This document shows, piece by piece, positions 20,793 through 31,900 of a stretch of 64,000 bases of DNA; the first letter of the stretch is position 1; every line of letters starts with the position of its first letter. Source of the DNA: Fagopyrum homotropicum (taxonomy: Eukaryota; Streptophyta; Magnoliopsida; Caryophyllales; Polygonaceae). The stretch spans positions 117,809,235-117,873,234 of the forward strand of contig BSWB01000004.1 in the NCBI GenBank assembly GCA_033239125.1. The letters run 5' to 3'. Below the pieces are notes generated by a model. That model ran no database searches. It saw only the letters and a program-made list of their open reading frames with translations, and had not been told where the DNA came from. The translations under genes and the position numbers were made by a program.

Positions 20793-23700
20793 TTATTCGA
20801 GTGCGGTGGGCGCGAACTCTTCAGCTTGGAGTTCCGGTGTATACTTCTTGAGTCGTTGACCGTTCACCTTAAAGCTTCCGCCCTTTTCACCCCATACTTC
20901 AACTCCACCATGGGGGAAAACACGTTTGATTAGAAAAGGTCCAGTCCAACGAGATTTAAGCTTACCTGAAAAGAGACGAAGCCTTGAATTGAAGAGGAGA
21001 ACTTGATCTCCTTCTTTGAGGTCCTTTGGGATGATCTGCTTATCATGCCAATGCTTCGCTCTTTCTTTATAGATCTTGGCATTTTCGTAGGCGTTCAAGC
21101 GAAGTTCTTCAAGCTCATTGAGGTCCAAGAGACGCTTCTCTCCCGCCTCCTTCATGCTGAAGTTCAACCACTTTATTGCCCAATACGCCTTGTGCTCCAA
21201 CTGTACCGGTAAGTGGCAAGACTTCCCATACACAAGGTTATATGGTGTTGTTCCAATGGGAGTCTTATATGCAGTCCGGTATGCCCATAATGCGTCATCT
21301 AGCTTCAAAGACCAATCCTTCCTTGTCCTTGAAACCGTCTTCTCTAGGATTCCTTTGATCTCCCGGTTTGAGATCTCCACTTGTCCACTAGTTTGTGGAT
21401 GATAGGGGGTTGCGATCTTGTGAGTCACCCCATACTTAGGTAAAAGAGATTCGAAACGTCGGGCAATGAAGTGAGAACCTCCATCACTAATGATAGTCCG
21501 TGGTGTCCCAAATCGTGGGAAGATGGTCCTGTTAAAGAACTTAACCACTACCATGGCATCATTGGTGGGAGAGGCAGCTTCAACCCATCTCGAAACATAA
21601 TCTACCGCTAAAAGTATGTATTGGTTTCCACAAGATGATGGGAAAGGTCCCATGAAGTCTACTCCCCAAACGTCAAAGATCTCCACCTCTTCGATGTTGT
21701 TGAGAGGCATCTCATTCCTCCTAGATATATTCCCTGTTATTTGACAAGCATCGCAGCAGGAAACAAAGGTTTGCACATCTTTAAATGGAGTGGGCTAAAA
21801 GAAGCCAGATTGCAATACCTTAGCGCTAGTCTTGTTCGAACTAGCGTGTCCTCCACAAGGTAGTGAATGACAATGACAGATGACACTTTGCATCTCATCT
21901 TCCGGCACACATCGCCGAATAATGCCGTCCGGACCTCTCTTAAAGAGGAGAGGTTCATTCCAAAAGTATTCCCGAACATCCTTAAAGAACTTCTTTCTTT
22001 GTGTGTAGGATAATCCGGGCGGTAACTCCTGACAAACCAAATAGTTAACAAAATCAGCAAACCATGGTTCGTTACCTTTGGTGATCACGTCGATGCACTC
22101 CTCTATGATATGTAAATGCTTGTCCGGAAAGGAGTCATCTATAGGTAGGTGGTCGTCCTCTAGACGTGTTAGACGACTCAAATGATCCGCAACAGAATTT
22201 TCCGAACCCTTCTTGTCGCGGATCTCTAGATCGAATTCTTGTAGGAGAAGAATCCATCTAATTAGCCTTGGCTTCGCATCCTTCTTTGCAAGTAGATACC
22301 GAATCGCAGCATGATCCGTGTATACAATCACCTTTGCACCTACAAGATAAGAGCGAAATTTGTCAATTGCATATACAATTGCTAAGAATTCCTTTTCGGT
22401 AGTGGCGTAGTTGAGCTGCGCCTCATCTAGTGTTTTGCTAGCGTAGTAGATAGCGTGGGTTCGTCCTTCTTTCTTTTGCCCAAGAACATCTCCTATAGCT
22501 ACGTCACTTGCATCACACATAACCTCAAAGGGGAGATTCCAATCCGGAGGTTGGATAATCGGGGCTGAAATTAGAGCTTCCCGAATCATATTAAACGCAT
22601 CTAAGCATTCCTGTGAAAAATCAAAAACTGCATCCTTCATCAATAGATTAGTAAGCGGTTTTGATATCTTAGAGAAATCCTTTATGAAACGTCTATAAAA
22701 TCCAGCATGTCCTAGAAAACTTCTTATCCCTTTCACCGAAGTTGGGGGGGGAAGCTTTTCTATTGTCTCTATCTTAGCTTTATCTACCTCAATCCCTCTA
22801 CTAGAGATTAAGTGTCCTAATACAATGCATTCTTTCACCATAAATTGACACTTCTCCCAATTAAGAACTAGGTTAGTGTCTTCACACCTTTGTAATACAA
22901 GAGCAAGGTTAGAAAGACAATTGTCAAAAGAGGAACCATAGACGGAGAAGTCATCCATAAAAACCTCCATGATTTCCTCTATATATTCCGAGAAGATGGC
23001 CATCATGCACCTTTGAAAGGTGGCTGGGGCGTTGCAAAGCCCGAACGGCATCCTCTTATAGGCGAACGTACCCCACGGGCACGTGAACGTGGTCTTCTCT
23101 TGATCATCCGGGTGTATCGGGATCTGAAAGAAACCACTATAACCGTCAAGATAGCAAAAGTGTGAATGTTGTGCTAACCTTTCAAGCATTTGATCGATGA
23201 AGGGTAGTGGTAAGTGATCCTTCCTCGTTGCGTTGTTTAGCTTGCGGTAGTCTATACACATCCACCATCCTGTTACGGTTCGTGTAGGAATGAGTTCATT
23301 GTTTTTATTGGTGATGACCGTCATTCCTCCCTTCTTCGGAACCACTTGTACGGGACTCACCCACTTGCTATCGGAGATAGGGTAGATGATACCTGCATCG
23401 AGTAGTTTAAGAATTTCCTTCTTGACAATCTCCTTCATGGTCGGATTTAACCGCCTTTGAGGTTGTCGCGAAGTTCTAAAGTCCTCTTCCATTAAGATCT
23501 TATGCATGCATAGGGAAGGTTTGATTCCTACTAAATCCTCTATAGTATATCCTAAGGCTTTCCTATGTTTCTTAAGGACAACCATAAGCTTACTATGTTC
23601 ATCAATACTTAAATCGGAACTAACAATTACCGGAAAGGTAGAATTAGGTCCTAGAAATGCGTACCTTAGATGTGTATGAAGTTGTTTCAATTCCATCACT

Positions 23701-26597
23701 ATAGGAGTCTCCAAGGCCTCTTGAGGAATATCCGATGGTACCTTAGAAGTGTCTAAGGAAGTAGAAGGTGTTGGAGAAGAATCAAGAGAAGTTGTGGAGG
23801 AGACACAATTTCCTTCGGATTCACCCAAAATTACGGCACCCCTGCCTTCTCCACGGCCGTGATTTTGGGCGTGGAAAGTAATTATGGTGCCTTTGTTTCC
23901 TCCACGGCTGTGTAACTTACTGGAATGCTCCACGCTTGTGTTGGTGAATTCCACGGCCGTGGAATAGGCTGTCTGACCGTGGATCCATACGTTTTCTGCC
24001 TCATCGTGGAGTTTCTCGAACTCTTCTTCATACACTTCTTTTTGTGTCTCTAAGGCTTCAATTGCCTCATTGCAGTCCTCTTCTTCCCCTATATCCATAA
24101 TGCTCATAGAAAGAACTTTTTGCAAGGGATCTTTGAAGAGAATAGAACTTACCTCCTCTCTAGATAGCTCTTTGTCATGGATATTGAATATATCCTCATC
24201 GAAGGCTAGTTCCTTCACTAAAGTGGAAAGGATAAACTCTACCTTCTCTTCTTCTATGTCAAAGGCGAGTCTAGCATTCTTGTAATCGACTATACAGCCG
24301 GATGTTGCAAGAAACGGTCTTCCGAGAATGATCGGGACCGGACTATCTGCAGGATTGTCAAGCACAACAAAATCTATAGGAACATAGAACTTACCAAGCT
24401 TGACCGGGACGTCTTCAACAATTCCGACGGGACGAGTTATGGATCGATCCGCCATGTATAACGTCATCTTTACCGGTTTAGGATCGCGTAAACCGATCTT
24501 CCTGCATAAGGCAAGCGGGATGATGCTCACGCTTGCTCCTAAATCACATAATGCATCATATGTGACATCTCCCACTCCTATGGGAATACAAAATGACCCC
24601 GGATCCTTCAACTTAGGGGGCATCTTCTCTTTCATGGTTTTGATGAGATCCGACGAATCCGAACTCATCTTAACCTCTCCAAAATTCTCTAGCTTTCTTT
24701 TGTTAGAGAGGATCTCCTTTAGGAACTTTCCATAAGCTGGCATACCTACAATTGCATCAATGAAAGGTATATTAATATGCAGTTTTCTCATGAGTTCAAT
24801 AAACTTACCGAATTGCTTGTCTAGACGCGCTCTTGCTCTAGATTGCGGGAATGGTAGGGGAGGTTTGTAACCTGGAGGAGGAACGTAGACATCTTCCTTC
24901 TCCTTCCCCTTTTCTTTCTCCTTCTCAATAGGGACTTCTACAAACTTAGGTTGCGGGTCGGTAGTTGTTACTCCGCTCCTAGTTGTGATTGCCATCACCC
25001 TTCCTTTTGGGTTGTCCTCCATCTTTCCTGGAAGTTTTCCTTGATTCCTAGGAACTTCCTCCGCATGGCTAAACATTTCGTTCTCTAAAACCTTTTGGGC
25101 TTTATCAAACTTAGTAATGTGATCATCAACCTTGATGATGCGAGTCTCCAATCCTTGAAGCTTGCCCAAGATTGTCTCCAACATGGGATCGGGCTTCTCT
25201 TTCCCCGAAGTACTTCCACCATTAGATGTTTGCCCCTGGCTTTTCAAAGGAGTGGAAAAAGAGGAAGGTGGAGTTAGTGAATTTCCTGAATTGGAATAAG
25301 AATTACCGGAATTTTGTTGGTTAGGACGCCAATTGTTGTTGTTTGAACCTCTATTGTTGTTCCAATTGTTGTTCTGGTTGTTGTTGTTGTTGTTCCAATT
25401 GTTCCGGTTGTTGCGGTTTGTATTCTCATTCCCGTTGTGGTTATTGTTGTTGCCCAAACAACCTACATCTTGTTCCTTTTGCTTCGTAAAGTTGGTTTTG
25501 ATGGCTTCCTTCAACTCTTTAATCTCCGTGTTGAGAGAAAAGATTTGAGTTTGAGCCGCTTGTGATAGCTTTGCTCCTTGATCCACTTGATTCGCCTCCA
25601 CTTTCCAATGAGAATACTTCTCAATGACCCGCGCTTGCTTCTCAATGAAGTCCCAAGCGTCATCTTCCCTCATGTCCATGAATGTACCACATGAGAGGGA
25701 TTGGAGCTTGAATTGTGTCTCCCATTCCAGCCCCTTATAGTATATCTCCAATAGCACCAATTTGGATATGCCATGATGTGGGCAATCCAATAGCAAATCC
25801 TGAAATCTTTCCCAAGATTGAAACAAACTTTCATTAGATCTCATAGAAAATGCATTAATCTTACCTCTCAACTCCCCCGTTTTGGATGGCGGAAAGAACT
25901 TAGTGAGGAATTCCGAAGAAAGATCCTCCCATGTTTCAAGTTTCCCACTTGGAAGAGCTTGATACCAAGACAATGCTTTCCCTTTCAAGGAGAAGAAGAA
26001 AGACTTGAGCTTATAGCTGTTGGTAGTTACATTCTTTGGCTTCATTGTCTCCATCATGATCTTAAAATTTTGTAGATGTTGATGTGGGGATTCAGCGCTT
26101 GTTCCCCCAAATTAATTTTGGCGGACAATGGTAATAACTTGCGGGTTGAAGCTAAACCCTTGTGCATCATCAACATCAAAGTTCACACCCAAACGGCGTG
26201 GTTGCTGCGTTGGATCCATCCTTTGGGCAAGAGTTCTTGGCTCCTCATCCACACGATTGACTCTCGCACCTCTAGCTGGGGCACGACGATTGGCAGCTGC
26301 CCGTGGAAAGAACGGGTTCACATTGATCGTTGGATCAATTTCCTCTAGTGGTGGCATGGAAGAGTCGCTATCCTCATTGGATGAGTTGGTTCTAACCGAT
26401 CTTCCCGGTCTCCTTCTTCTATTTTTCTCCTTGAGGTTGTTTATTTCCAGCCTCATTTGAAACATCATGTCCGTTAGATCATCAACCTTTGTTTGATGAC
26501 GATCCATTTCCTCCCTGCGAGTCTTCTCACTCCATTGGAGTTGAGCTTCCTTTTCCGCCAACTCCGTTTGGCAATCAAGTTCTGCTTCTTCAGCCAT
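20793..26597 (-). pseudogene. Element D gag-pol polyprotein (two stops)
   Basis: Gag starts MAEEAE at 26597, in a downstream Met because the usual start was deleted. Retrotransposon-gag motifs follow (HQHLQNFKI-like, FFFSLKGKALSWYQALP, FLTKFFPPSKT), then an Asn/Trp-rich tract in place of a CCHC zinc knuckle. Protease has DLGAS (DLG codons 24537-24545) and ILGRPFLAT. RT has YRKLNNATRKDH, CYLDGYSGFFQIPI and FMDD (22950-22961). RNase H has MCDASDVAIG and VYTDHAAIRYL. Integrase has an HHCC finger and the DDE core, ending at 20793. Stops: a CAA to TAA change near 26110 in gag, and a Trp to TAG change near 21792 in the integrase finger. Between them runs one 1420-codon frame. The protease-RT linker is encoded by the palindrome cluster at 23846-23990. 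Confidence 0.93.
23846..23990 (-). promoter_or_regulatory. Palindrome cluster inside the D coding frame (protease-RT linker)
   Basis: Sites include CCACGGCCGTGA (about 23851), CCACGGCTGTG (about 23911), CCACGC and CGTGG half-sites, and CCACGGCCGTGG (about 23951). In protein terms they read as HGRG and STAVE-like pieces of a low-complexity linker. Confidence 0.7.
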
Positions 26598-26617
26598 CTT
26601 TCTTTCCTTAAGCTTTA

Positions 26618-27165
26618 GATTTATAAAACTAGAAATCAAGCAAGCGAACCCGCAGTGTACGGATCGGCGTAGTAAAGCAAGAATTCCAGAGTATCGAACA
26701 CAGGAATTTGGGGGGAACAAATTCAATTGTAAAGTTGTCAAGCAAGTAAAAGGGTAAAGCTTTGCAAATATTGGGAAAACAACAATCCTAAAGATCCAGG
26801 AATCCAGCTGTGGCAATCGATTCAAGATATACGAAAGATATAAGAACAGAGTTAAGAGTTGCAAAGGTATACTAATGCAAAGCAATGTACGGTGAAGTTC
26901 CAAAGCTTTATATGACTTATCTAAGGACACTCTTTATAAAGGTTGTTGAGGCTTCAGTATAGATAGGATCTAAAGATAAGAATTAATATCAAATACCCAA
27001 ACTTGTAATCCAAGGATCAAGACTAACTAAACCGATTAAGGTTGTGACACTCGAAATCGAAGTAGAGGTTGTTGAGGCTTCACTACTACCTAGAAAAGGA
27101 CAAGCCAAGACTAGATTAAAGCTAATCTTTAAGCTTGGATCAAAGTAAAAGCAAGGTTCGTAAAC
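26618..27165 (-). repeat. Element D 5' LTR, U5-side piece
   Basis: It matches 15424-15974 of the 3' LTR. About 30 bp of the LTR end, the PBS and the gag leader are missing. The join to gag sits in a short shared TAAG..TTA..ATTTATAAAAC stretch. The right edge is cut by element E, with duplication TAAAC at 27161-27165. The rest of the LTR resumes at 40347. Confidence 0.9.
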
Positions 27166-27461
27166 TGTTAGCATGAAATATTGTGATATTTTAGGCACGT
27201 TTTCTAAGTGTATTTGATCCATATTGATAGTCATTGATTAATCATTGATGCATTTGTGAGCTAGTTTGTCTATAATGTCGATATAGAGATCTACACAAGC
27301 TTTATGTTGATTGTAGGCAATTAAGAGCTATTTCTGAACAGAATTGAGCAAGGATGGATTTGATTGAGCATGTCCATGAATTGAGGACATTCCTAGGAGC
27401 TAAGGATGTGCTAACTTGAAGAATGCACGAGACTAAGGAAGAATCACGTTCTAGCTCTAAA

Positions 27462-27647
27462 CCACGCTCTAAAATACGGCCGTACTATATTCCACGTTCA
27501 AGTCCACGGCCGTGGAACCATGGCAAGGGAAGCGTGGTTCATTCCAGTAACTTCTACGGCCGTGGAAGAGTTGTGTCAAACCGTGATGATTTCCACGCTC
27601 TAAATTACGGACGTGGAACCCTTCCACGACCGTGATCTTGGCGATCT
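27462..27647 (+). promoter_or_regulatory. U3 palindrome cluster of element E
   Basis: A run of dyads and half-sites: CCACGC, TACGGCCGTA, CCACGT, CCACGGCCGTGG (27504-27515), CGTGG, TACGGCCGTGG, CCGTG, CCACGC, ACGGACGTGG and CCACGACCGTG. Adjacent half-sites alternate in direction. It lies just upstream of the TATA box at 27713. The 3' LTR repeats it at 38937-39122. Confidence 0.78.
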
Positions 27648-27712
27648 TTTTCGCCATACTTTAAGCCACGATCTCCTACGCAATTGGGCCGGGCCGATAT
27701 TTTATCTTACAC

Positions 27713-27720
27713 TATAAAAG
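27713..27720 (+). promoter_or_regulatory. TATA box of element E 5' LTR
   Basis: TATAAAAG follows the U3 palindrome cluster. The equivalents are 39188-39195 (E 3' LTR), 46204-46211 and 55561-55568 (B LTRs), and 16499-16506 and 40872-40879 (D, minus strand). Transcription would start a few tens of bases downstream. Confidence 0.65.
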
Positions 27721-28232
27721 GACGGACGAGGAGAGATTCCGTCACCTTCGCTTACGCATAGACGCATCTTACGCTTACGCTTGGAATTGCCCTAATTTCG
27801 CATTTGGCGGAGATTGTGATTGAAGATTTGCGCGTTGCTATTGTGATTTCCGGATTGACGGAAGATTGAAGATTCGAAAGATTGTTCGCAAGAAGATTTC
27901 GCTTCTTGCTTAGGTTTGATTTAGAAGACGGATTGACATCCCGTTCTTCCTTCTTATCTAAGATTGTGATTGTTTGTGTTGTTCTGAATCTATTGACGAT
28001 ATTGTTCTTGATTTGGGATTTGAGATTGACTTTAAAGTTATTGAAAGTTTTTGGAAGTTTTCATCTTTCATTCTTTTAAACCTTGAATTTGATATCAATA
28101 TGACTATTGATGGCTAAAAACCCTTAACAATTCTAAGGTGAAGGGTTGATAGTTGTGGCTTAGATAATGATAGATCGATCGTAATTTGATTGGACCCTGA
28201 GAGTTAGAGAGAATTACCGACAACCCTAATCC

Positions 28233-28285
28233 ACGGTCTGTTCTTGAGCTTCCACGGCCATGGAACTCAAGAACTAACCGTAATT
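28233..28285 (+). promoter_or_regulatory. Four-half-site palindromic array in the E 5' LTR
   Basis: CCACGG at about 28233, a 15-bp spacer, a central CCACGGCCATGG (CCACGGCCGTGG in the 3' LTR), a 14-bp spacer, then CCGTAA. The spacers carry GTTCTTGAG and CTCAAGAAC, so the central dyad extends to about 35 nearly symmetric bases. Confidence 0.75.
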
Positions 28286-28880
28286 TTGTGTTAGTTTACG
28301 AACCTGCTTTTACTTTAATCCAAAGTTAAAGATTTTCTTTAACTTAGTCTTGGCTTGCCTTTTCTAGGTGGTAGTGAAGCCTCAACAACCTCTACCTCGA
28401 TTGTGAGTGTCACAACCTTAATCGGTTTAGTTAGTCTTGATCCTTGGATTACAAGTTTGGGTATTTGATGTTAATTCTTACCTTTAGAACCTTTCTATAC
28501 TGAAGCCTCAACAACCTTTATAGAGAGTGTCTTCTAGGTGAGTCATATAAGGTCTTTGGAACTTCACCGTACGATTACCTTACATTAGCATACCTTTGCA
28601 TACCTTAACTCTGTCCTTATACCTTTAGTATATCTTGAATCGATTGCCACAGCTGGATATCTGGATCTTTAGGATTGTTGTTTTCCCAATAATTCGAAAA
28701 GCTCTTACATTTACTCGCTTGATAATCTATAATTGGATTTAACCCCCAAATCCCTGTGTTCGATACTCTGGAATTCTTGCTCAACTATATCGATCCGTAC
28801 ACTGCGGGTTCGCTTGCTTGATTTCTAGTTTTATAAATTTAAGACTTATTTGCACGCACGCTAAGTGGCGAACAAGTTTT

Positions 28881-28898
28881 TGGCGCCGTTGCCGGGGA
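28881..28898 (+). other. Primer-binding site of element E (tRNA-Asp)
   Basis: TGGCGCCGTTGCCGGGGA is complementary to the 3' end of plant tRNA-Asp(GTC), including its CCA. It lies 6 bp after the LTR. This primer is the usual one for Athila-type elements. Confidence 0.9.
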
Positions 28899-28976
28899 TT
28901 TGGTCTAGGCCGAATTCGGTTTACGGTTGTCAAGCTTGGGAGCTCTTCCCTTGTTATTTGATATCTCTTTGAGTGC

Positions 28977-31900
28977 ATGCACAGGTCTAGGAACACCGAA
29001 GACCTCTTACCTCTTGATCAAGAGCTTGAGAGGACTTTAAGGCAAAAGCGTAAGGAAAAGAAAATGGCTGAAGAAAACGAACGTGATCTTCAATCGGAGC
29101 TTGCGGAAAAGGAAGCTCAACTCCAATGGAGTGAGAAGACACGTAGAGAAGAAACAGATCGTCACCAAATGAAGGTTGATGATCTAATTGACATGATGTT
29201 CCAAATGAGGTTGGAGATAAACAACCTTAAGGAGAAAAAGAAAAGGAGGAGACCGGGAAGATCGGTTAGAGCTAACTCATCCAATGAGGATAGCGACTCC
29301 TCCATGCCACCGCTAGAGGAAATTGATCCAACGATCAATGTGAATCCATTCCATCCATGGGCAGCTGCTAATCGCCGTGTTCCACCTAGGAATGCAAGGA
29401 TCGAACGTGTGGATGAGGAGCCAAGAACTCTAGGCCAAAGGATGGATCCAACGCAGCAATCACGCCGCCTAGGTGTGAACTTCGATGCTGATGATGTACA
29501 AGGGTTTAGCTTCAACCCTCAAGTTATTACTCTTGTTCGCCAAAACCAATTTGGCGGAACAAGCGCTGAATCTCCACACCAACACTTGCAAAACTTTGAG
29601 TGTATGATGGAGACAATGAGGCCGAAAAACGCAACTACCAACAACTATAAGCTCAAGCCTTTCTTCTTCTCCTTGAAGGGGAAAGCAGTGTCTTGGTACC
29701 AAGCTCTTCCTAGTGGGAAGCTAGACACGTGAGAAGACCTTTCCGCGGAGTTCCTCACTTAGTTCTTTCCGCCATCCAAAACGGCGGAACTTAGAGGTAA
29801 GATTAATGCATTTTCCTTGAGATCTAACGAAAGTTTGTTTCAATCTTGGGAAAGGTTTCAGGATTTGCTCTTGGATTGCCCTCATCATGACATATCCAAA
29901 CTCGCACTTTTGGAGATATACTATAAGGGGCTGGATGTGGAGACACAATTCAAGCTCCAATCCCTCTCATGTGGTACATTCATGGACATGAGGGAAGATG
30001 ACGCTTGGGACTTCATTGAGAAGCAAGCAAGGGTCATAGAGAAGTATTCTCACCGGAAGGTGGAGGGAAATCGTGTGGAGCAAGGAGCGAAGCTCACACA
30101 TGAAGCTCAAAATCAAATTTTCTCCCTCAACAATGAGATTAAAGAGTTGAAGGAAGCCATCAAGACCAACTTTCCAAAACAACAAGGAAAAGATGTTGGC
30201 TACTTGGGCAACAACAACAATGGTGGTGAGAATACAAACCGCAACAACAACAATAACCGGAACAACAACCGGAATAATTGGAATGGCAACAACAACAACC
30301 GGAACAATAATTGGAACAACAATAGGGGTTCAAACAACAACAATTGGCGCTCCAATCAACAAAACTCCGGTAACTCTTATCCTTCCAATTCGAATTCACT
30401 AACTCCACCTTCCTCTTCCTCTACTCCTTTGAAAAGTCAGGGGCAAACATCTAATGGAGGAAGCACTTCGGGGAAGGAGAAGCCCGATCCCATGTTGGAA
30501 ACGATTTTGGGAAAGCTTCAAGGTTTGGAGAACCGCATCATTAAGGTTGATGATCAAATTTCTAAGGTTGATAAAGCCCAAAAGGTTTTAGAAAACCAAA
30601 TGTTCAGCCAAGCGGAGGAAGTTCCTAGGAATCAAGGGAAACTTCCAGGAAAAACAGAGGACAACTCAAAGGGAAGGGTGATGACAATCACAACTAGGAG
30701 CGGAGTGACTACCACCGATCCGCAGCCTAAGTTTGTTGAAGTCTCCGTTGAGAAAGACAAAGAGAAGGGGAAGGAGAAGGAAGATGTCTACGTTCCTCCT
30801 CCGGCTTATAAACCTCCCCTACCATTCCCTCAATCTAGAGCGAGAGCGCGCCTAGATAAACAATTTGGTAAGTTTATAGAACTTATGAGCAAGCTGCATA
30901 TTAATATACCTTTCATTGATGCTATTGTAGGTATGCCGGCTTATGGCAAGTTCTTAAAGGAAATCCTCTCTAACAAGAGAAAGTTAGAGGATTTTGGAGA
31001 GGTTAAGATGAGTTCGGATTCTTCGGATCTCATCAAGACCATGAAGGAGAAAATGCCCCCAAAGCTAAAGGATCCGGGGTCATTTTGTATTCCCATAGGA
31101 GTGGGAGATGTCACATATGATGCGTTATGTGACTTGGGAGCAAGTGTGAGCATCATACCACTTGCATTATGTAGGAAGATCGGTTTAGGTGACCCTAAAC
31201 CGGTGAAGATGACGTTGTACATGGCGGATCGATCCATCACTCGTCCCGTCGGTATTGTAGAAGACGTCCCAGTCAAGCTAGGTAAATTCTTTGTTCCCAT
31301 TGATTTTGTTGTGCTTGACATTCCTGCAGATAGTCCGGTCCCGATTATACTCGGAAGACCGTTTCTTGCAACTTCCGGCTGCATAGTCGATTGCAAGAAT
31401 GCTAGGCTCGCCTTTGACATAGGAGAAGAGAAGGTAGAGTTTGTTCTTTCCACTCTAGTGAAGGAGCCAATCTTTGATGAGGATATATTCAATATCCAAG
31501 ATGAAGAAGGGTTGTCTAGAGAGGAGGTAAGTGCTATTCTCTTCAAAGATCCTTTGCAAAAGGTTATTACTATGAGTCTAACGAATGTAGGGGAAGAAGA
31601 GGAGTGCAATGAGGCAATTGAAGCCTTAGAAGCACAAGAGGAAATATGTGAAGAGGAGTTTGAGAAACTCCACGACGAAGCAGAAAACATGAGAATCCAC
31701 GGCCATACACTATATTCCACGGCCGTGGATTTCACAAACCAAAGCGTGGATCACTCCAGAGGGTTACACGGTCGTGGAGGAAACAGAGCAACCATATTTC
31801 CTTTCCACGCCCTAAACCACGGTCGTGGAGGATGCAGGGAAACCGTGATTCAGGCCGTGGAAGAGGGTGATCGTGCCTCTTCTTCAACGTCTTTTGATTC

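Larger units (their letters stand above)
27166..28874 (+). repeat. Element E 5' LTR (1709 bp)
   Basis: It starts TGTTAGC and ends GAACA directly before the PBS. It contains the U3 palindrome cluster (27462-27647), a TATAAAAG box (27713-27720), the four-half-site array (28233-28285) and two related CCTCAACAACCT direct repeats (about 28378-28395 and 28506-28523). The U5 block CCGTACACTGCGGGTTCGCT is near 28795-28814. Confidence 0.95.

Noticed and set aside
26618..26930. LTR-derived N-terminal extension of D gag as a genuine gene product
   Set aside because: It exists only because of the leader deletion. The true gag start in E, A and B lies after the PBS.
28378..28530. CCTCAACAACCT direct repeats in the LTR as a binding array
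   Set aside because: Only two diverged copies; too little to separate from an old local duplication.
30205..30360. CRISPR-like or satellite repeat in the AAC-rich stretch
   Set aside because: It encodes the Asn-rich tract of Gag in frame, and has no regular repeat-spacer structure.
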